A DNA stretch of 64,000 bases from assembly GCF_003628555.1 (NCBI RefSeq), contig NZ_CP021731.1:868001-932000 (forward strand), given 5' to 3'. The notes under the pieces were generated by a model. That model saw only the letters and a list, made by a program, of their open reading frames with translations. It searched no databases and had not been told where the DNA came from. Below, piece by piece: positions 59,991-64,000 of the stretch. Within the stretch, counting starts at the first letter, position 1; every line of letters starts with the position of its first letter. The position numbers and the translations under genes were made by a program. The stretch is from Azoarcus sp. DN11. Lineage in GTDB: Bacteria; Pseudomonadota; Gammaproteobacteria; Burkholderiales; Rhodocyclaceae.

Positions 59991-60974
59991 ATGGGGCGAC
60001 CCACGGAAGTGGTACTGGAGCCGCTGGACAACCAGCGGCTTGCGAACCTGTGCGGCGCGCTCGACGAGAACCTGCGCCAGATCGAGACCGCTTACGACGT
60101 GACCATCGCGCGCCGCGGCGAGCGCTTCCTGCTGCAGGGGCAGGCGGCCGAGGTGGCGCTTGCGGCCAAGGCGCTGCACGAGTTCTACGAGCAGGCGAAC
60201 GAGCACCTCACCGTCGATGACATCCAGCTCGGCCTGATCGAGGTCGCCAACCGCCGCAAGTCCGACCACGCGGCGCCGGCGCTGATGACGCGCAAGACCG
60301 AGCTGCACGGTCGCACGCCGCGCCAGGTCGAATACCTGAAGAACATCCAGGCGCACGACATCACCTTCGGCATCGGCCCGGCCGGTACGGGCAAGACCTA
60401 CCTCGCGGTCGCCAGCGCCGTGGACGCCTTCGAGCGCCAGCTCGTCGAACGCATCATCCTGACGCGCCCGGCGGTCGAGGCCGGCGAGCGCCTCGGCTTC
60501 CTGCCCGGCGACCTCGCGCAGAAGGTCGACCCCTACCTGCGCCCGCTCTACGACGCGCTCTACGACCTGATGGGCTTCGACCGCGTCGCCAAGCTCTTCG
60601 AGCGCGGCAGCATCGAGATCGCGCCGCTCGCCTTCATGCGCGGACGCACGCTCAACCACGCCTTCATCATCCTCGACGAGGCGCAGAACACGACGCCCGA
60701 GCAGATGAAGATGTTCCTCACGCGCATCGGCATCGGCGCGAAGGCGGTCGTCACCGGCGACCTCACGCAGATCGACCTGCCGCGCGGGCATCGCAGCGGA
60801 CTGCTGGAAGCGCGCGAAGTCCTCGCGTCGGTGCGCGGCATCGCCTTCACCGAGTTCCAGAAGGAGGACGTCGTGCGTCACCCGCTCGTCGCGCGCATCG
60901 TCGAGGCCTACGACAACCAGGCGACGCGCGCCGCGACGCAGGCCGCGCTCGCGGCGAAGAAGGAGCAGGGGTGA
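59991..60974 (+). CDS. ybeZ: PhoH-like ATPase YbeZ
   Basis: A 327-residue PhoH-family ATPase with the P-loop [15 protein letters not shown] (about 124-138), [18 protein letters not shown] and Walker [15 protein letters not shown]. The N-terminal 90 residues form a KH-like part. YbeZ partners the endoribonuclease YbeY in ribosome and rRNA maturation, and the two genes adjoin here. It begins immediately after the miaB stop. Confidence 0.95.
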   Translation: MGRPTEVVLEPLDNQRLANLCGALDENLRQIETAYDVTIARRGERFLLQGQAAEVALAAKALHEFYEQANEHLTVDDIQLGLIEVANRRKSDHAAPALMTRKTELHGRTPRQVEYLKNIQAHDITFGIGPAGTGKTYLAVASAVDAFERQLVERIILTRPAVEAGERLGFLPGDLAQKVDPYLRPLYDALYDLMGFDRVAKLFERGSIEIAPLAFMRGRTLNHAFIILDEAQNTTPEQMKMFLTRIGIGAKAVVTGDLTQIDLPRGHRSGLLEAREVLASVRGIAFTEFQKEDVVRHPLVARIVEAYDNQATRAATQAALAAKKEQG

Positions 60975-61465
60975 TGATCGACTCCCCGCCGCAACTCGCG
61001 CTCACGATCCAGAAGGCCATCGGCAAGGCCAATCGCGGGAGTGCCCCATCCTCGGCCGACATCCGACGCTGGGCGCAGGCCGCGCTGCAGGCGGGCGACG
61101 CCGAAGTCACGGTGCGCCTGGTCGGCGCGACGGAGGGGCGCGAGCTCAACCGCGACTTTCGCGGCAAGGACTACGCCACCAACGTCCTGACCTTCGTCTA
61201 TGACGAGGGCGAGGACCTGCGCGGTGGCACCGACGCGCCGCTCACCGGTGATCTCGTGCTGTGCGTCCCGGTCGTCGTGCGCGAATCGGCCGAGCAGGGC
61301 AAGCCGCTGGCCGCGCATTTCGCGCATCTGATCGTGCATGGCCTGCTGCACCTGCAGGGCTACGACCACGAGGACAGCGACGAAGCCGAGGAAATGGAGG
61401 CGCTGGAAACGCGGATTCTCGCCGAACTGGGCTATCCTGATCCCTACGCCGAACGATCCGCCTGA
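60974..61465 (+). CDS. ybeY: Endoribonuclease YbeY
   Basis: A 163-residue metal-dependent RNase involved in 16S 3'-end maturation and ribosome quality control. The zinc motif is [15 protein letters not shown] (HxxxHxxxxxH), and [14 protein letters not shown] spacing ([14 protein letters not shown]) is conserved. ATG 60974 overlaps the ybeZ stop and has AGGAG upstream; GTG 60971 is an alternative start. There is an N-terminal insertion compared with the shortest family members. Confidence 0.94.
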   Translation: MIDSPPQLALTIQKAIGKANRGSAPSSADIRRWAQAALQAGDAEVTVRLVGATEGRELNRDFRGKDYATNVLTFVYDEGEDLRGGTDAPLTGDLVLCVPVVVRESAEQGKPLAAHFAHLIVHGLLHLQGYDHEDSDEAEEMEALETRILAELGYPDPYAERSA

Positions 61466-61477
61466 CCCGCCCGAAAT

Positions 61478-62311
61478 ATGGACCCTGCCTCACCCCGACC
61501 TAGTCTGCTCGAACGCCTCTCCGCGCTGCTCACGCGCCAACCCGAGGACCGCGAAGAACTGCTGACCCTGCTGCACGCGGCCTGCGAACGCGACCTGCTC
61601 GATACCGATGCGCTCGCGATCATCGAGGGCGCGCTGGAAATGTCCGAAATGCAGGTCGGCGACGTGATGATCCCGCGCGCGCAGATGGACATCATCCGCC
61701 TCGACGATCCGGTCGACGGCATCGCCGCGCACGTCATCGACACCGGCCATTCGCGTTTCCCGGTCGGCAACAGCAAGGACGACATCGTCGGCATCTTCCT
61801 CGCGAAGGACCTGCTGCGCTACTACGCAGGGCGCGATTTCGACATCGACGCGCTGCTGCGTCCGGCGGTGTTCGTGCCGGAGTCGAAGCGCCTCAACGTC
61901 CTGCTGCGCGACTTCCGCGTCAGCCGCAACCACATGGCGATCGTCGTCGACGAATACGGCAGCGTGGCCGGCCTCGTCACGATCGAGGACGTGCTCGAGC
62001 AGATCGTCGGCGACATCGAGGACGAGTTCGACCGCCTCGAACCCAGCGACAACATCCAGCTCGACGCGGACGGCTGCTACCGCGTCCGCGCGACCACCGA
62101 GATCGGAGAATTCAATGCCGCCTTCGCCGCGGATTTCAGCGATGCCGAGGTCGACACCGTGGGCGGACTGCTGATCTGCCAGCTCGGCCGCCTGCCGCGG
62201 CGCGGCGAAGTCGTAATGCTCGGGAACCTGAGGGTGACGGCGCTGCGCGTCGATGGCCGGCGAGTGCACACCCTGCTCGTGCAGCCCGCCATCGGAACGG
62301 CCGCAGCGTGA
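61478..62311 (+). CDS. ybeX: CBS-domain protein YbeX/CorC
   Basis: A 277-residue cytoplasmic protein with two CBS domains (about 66-185; VGDVMIPRAQMDIIRLDD, then HMAIVVDEYGSVAGLVTIED) and a C-terminal CorC/HlyC domain (about 200-270). It has been linked to magnesium/cobalt handling and to ribosome metabolism. It begins 12 nt after ybeY and overlaps lnt by 4 nt (GTGA), as in other proteobacteria. Confidence 0.94.
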   Translation: MDPASPRPSLLERLSALLTRQPEDREELLTLLHAACERDLLDTDALAIIEGALEMSEMQVGDVMIPRAQMDIIRLDDPVDGIAAHVIDTGHSRFPVGNSKDDIVGIFLAKDLLRYYAGRDFDIDALLRPAVFVPESKRLNVLLRDFRVSRNHMAIVVDEYGSVAGLVTIEDVLEQIVGDIEDEFDRLEPSDNIQLDADGCYRVRATTEIGEFNAAFAADFSDAEVDTVGGLLICQLGRLPRRGEVVMLGNLRVTALRVDGRRVHTLLVQPAIGTAAA

Positions 62312-63834
62312 CCGTCCTCGTGCAGGATTCGGGCGCCGTGCGGGCATCCGGGCGGATGCGCGGCCCGCTCGCGGCGACGCTGGCCGGTGGCGCATCGGTG
62401 TTCGCCTTCGCGCCCTTCGAGGCTTTCCCGCTGGCGGTGGCGAGCCTTGCGGTGCTGGCATTCCTCGCCGCGCGGGAATCGCGTGCCCGCAGTGGATTCG
62501 CGCTCGGCTTCGCGTGGGGTCTGGGTGCCTTCCTCGCCGGCGTGTCCTGGCTCTACGTCGCCTTGAACCGCTACGGCGGCATGCCGATGCCGCTCGCCGC
62601 GTTCGCGATCCTGCTCTTCTGCGCCTACCTCGCGCTGTTTCCCGCCGCCGTCGGTGCGCTGTTCGTGCGCCTCGGCCGCGGCGGCGTGTGGCTGCGTGCG
62701 TTGTGCTTCGCCGGGCTGTGGATCGGCGCGGAACTGCTGCGCGGCTGGCTGTTCACCGGCTTCCCGTGGCTCGCGCTCGGTTACTCGCAGACGCCGCCCA
62801 GCCCGCTTGCCGGCTACTTCTCCGTGCTCGGCGTATATGGCGTCGGCGGGCTGGTCGCGCTGATCGCGGCGCTCTTCGCGCTCACGCCCTGGCGCAGCCG
62901 GCGCGCGGCCGCGGCGACGCTGGTGGCGGTCGCGGCCCTGTCCGTCCTTGGCTACGGCCTTGGGCGCGTCGCGTGGACCGCGCCGGCCGGCAAGCCGGTG
63001 AACGTCGCGCTGATCCAGACCAACATCGAACAGAGTCTCAAATGGCGCCCCGAGCTGCTCTCGGAATGGCTGGAGAGCAACGCGCGCCTCGTGCGCGCGC
63101 ATCCTGCCGACCTCGTCGTGCTGCCCGAGACGACGCTGCCGCTCCTCGCCGACCGCCTGCCCGACGGCTACCTCGAGGAGCTCGCCGCGCCGGTCGCGGC
63201 GCGCGGTGGCGATCTCGTGTTCGGCGTCTTCCTGCGCGATGCGCGCGGCGCGATCTACAACGCCGCGCTGAGCCTGGGCGCTTCTCCGTCGCAGGCTTAC
63301 GCGAAGCAGCACCTCGTGCCCTTCGGCGAATATTCCCCGCCGCTTTTCGGCTGGTTCTACGACCTCGTCAGCATCCCGATGTCGGACCAGACGCGCGGCG
63401 CGCCCGACCAGCCGCCGCTGCACCTCGGCGGGCAGCGCGTCGCGGTCAACATCTGCTACGAGGATCTCTTCGGGCGCGAGCTGATCCACGGCCTGCCCGA
63501 GGCGACGCTGATGCTGAACCTGTCGAACCTCGCGTGGTACGGCGACTCCTTCGCCCAGCCGCAGCACCTGCAGATCGCGCGCGTGCGGGCGATGGAAACG
63601 GGCAGGCCGATGCTGCGCTCGACCAACACCGGCATGACGGCGCTGGTCCAACCCGACGGCCGCGTTGCCGGCGTGCTGCCCGAGTTCCAGGAGGGGGTGC
63701 TGAAAGTTGCGGTGCAGGGTCGTGAAGGGCTCACCCCTTATGCACGCTGGGGCGATGTGGCCGCCGTGCTGCTGGCGCTGGCCGCCGTCCTTGCCGGTGC
63801 AGTTCGCCGGGAGGGGCGCCGCAGGGCCGGATGA
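62308..63834 (+). CDS. lnt: Apolipoprotein N-acyltransferase
   Basis: A 508-residue inner-membrane enzyme that adds the third acyl chain to lipoproteins such as MltA and LolB. About six to seven N-terminal transmembrane helices are followed by a nitrilase-like domain (from about 230) with the Glu-Lys-Cys triad: VLPETTLPLL, YAKQHLVPFGEY and VNICYEDLFG. A last transmembrane helix is near the C-terminus. The start is GTG 62308, overlapping the ybeX stop. Confidence 0.95.
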   Translation: MTVLVQDSGAVRASGRMRGPLAATLAGGASVFAFAPFEAFPLAVASLAVLAFLAARESRARSGFALGFAWGLGAFLAGVSWLYVALNRYGGMPMPLAAFAILLFCAYLALFPAAVGALFVRLGRGGVWLRALCFAGLWIGAELLRGWLFTGFPWLALGYSQTPPSPLAGYFSVLGVYGVGGLVALIAALFALTPWRSRRAAAATLVAVAALSVLGYGLGRVAWTAPAGKPVNVALIQTNIEQSLKWRPELLSEWLESNARLVRAHPADLVVLPETTLPLLADRLPDGYLEELAAPVAARGGDLVFGVFLRDARGAIYNAALSLGASPSQAYAKQHLVPFGEYSPPLFGWFYDLVSIPMSDQTRGAPDQPPLHLGGQRVAVNICYEDLFGRELIHGLPEATLMLNLSNLAWYGDSFAQPQHLQIARVRAMETGRPMLRSTNTGMTALVQPDGRVAGVLPEFQEGVLKVAVQGREGLTPYARWGDVAAVLLALAAVLAGAVRREGRRRAG

Positions 63835-63931
63835 AATCCCGCCCTGCGCCATGCGGTCGTTTCCCCGTGGCATTTCGCCGCACGCCACCCAATTTCCGGC
63901 GGGCAAATTTCGCCCCTCGGTCGAATGCCAG

Positions 63932-63937
63932 TAAAAT
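63932..63937 (+). promoter_or_regulatory. Possible -10 box of the gene starting at 63996
   Basis: TAAAAT resembles TATAAT; TTCGCC at 63909-63914 is a poor -35 at 17-nt spacing. The 160-nt gap after lnt (63835-63995) holds no reading frame of interest. Confidence 0.35.
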
Positions 63938-63995
63938 CCACCCTTTGCGTTTGCCGCGCGGCGCCCCCGTCGTCGCCCATAGCTGTCGAGAGACC

Positions 63996-64000
63996 ATGTC
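63996..64000 (+). CDS. Start of a gene cut by the window end (probably glyQ)
   Basis: Only ATGTC is visible, after AGAGACC. In betaproteobacteria the glycyl-tRNA synthetase alpha gene (glyQ) often follows lnt, so this would be its first codon. The call rests on position alone. Confidence 0.3.

Overview
The window is a GC-rich, gene-dense piece of a betaproteobacterial chromosome. It most likely comes from the Rhodocyclales (Azoarcus/Aromatoleum/Thauera group). This is inferred from gene order (lolB-ispE-tRNA-Gln-prs-rplY-pth-ychF; ftsYEX opposite an M16 peptidase pair, rsmD and coaD; glnA-DUF4124-ntrBC; miaB-ybeZ-ybeY-ybeX-lnt) and from protein character; no database was searched. I see no insertion sequence, prophage, integrase or CRISPR array.

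Layout. 1-3770: 3' end of a ribosomal RNA operon (16S end, tRNA-Ile, tRNA-Ala, 23S, 5S, terminator). 3.8-10.1 kb: a UbiH-type hydroxylase, dsbC and mltA, then a DUF815 ATPase, a Nudix-ThiE fusion, yacG and zapD. 10.2-19.5 kb, all on the minus strand: the nitrogen-control block glnA, a DUF4124 gene, ntrB, ntrC, running almost without gaps into birA-coaX-trpB2-SPOR-coaE. glnA has a sigma-54 promoter with two NtrC boxes 32 bp apart, and ntrB and one distant gene also carry sigma-54-like promoters. 19.5-26.3 kb: CDF transporter, rhodanese, nadA, a nuclease/phosphatase, clsB, small genes and gluQ. 26.4-30.4 kb: a deacetylase opposite a glycosyltransferase, a membrane glycosyltransferase and a GtrA protein, which together resemble the logic of the Arn lipid A modification pathway. 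30.4-37.9 kb: rluA-type synthase, ychF, pth, rplY, prs, tRNA-Gln, ispE, lolB and a TPR protein. 38.1-48.0 kb: mutM, a dynamin-like GTPase, ferredoxin, coaD, rsmD, two M16 peptidase genes, ftsY, ftsE, ftsX. 48.0-58.6 kb is the most accessory stretch: a 192-bp inverted-repeat element, a lone radical SAM enzyme, a hybrid histidine kinase, a YejK-type nucleoid protein, a thioesterase, a secreted Cys-repeat protein behind a sigma-54-like promoter, epd, a SulP transporter, a patatin and a decayed 3-hydroxybutyrate dehydrogenase. 58.5-64.0 kb: tRNA-Met and miaB-ybeZ-ybeY-ybeX-lnt, ending at the first codon of another gene (probably glyQ).

Most genes are housekeeping: translation and RNA maturation, coenzyme A (coaX, coaD, coaE), NAD and isoprenoid synthesis, envelope assembly and division. 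The points most worth following are the sigma-54 regulon around NtrBC, the secreted Cys-repeat protein that may belong to it, the Arn-like cassette, the TrpB2 enzyme inside a cofactor operon, and the long inverted repeat next to the radical SAM gene.
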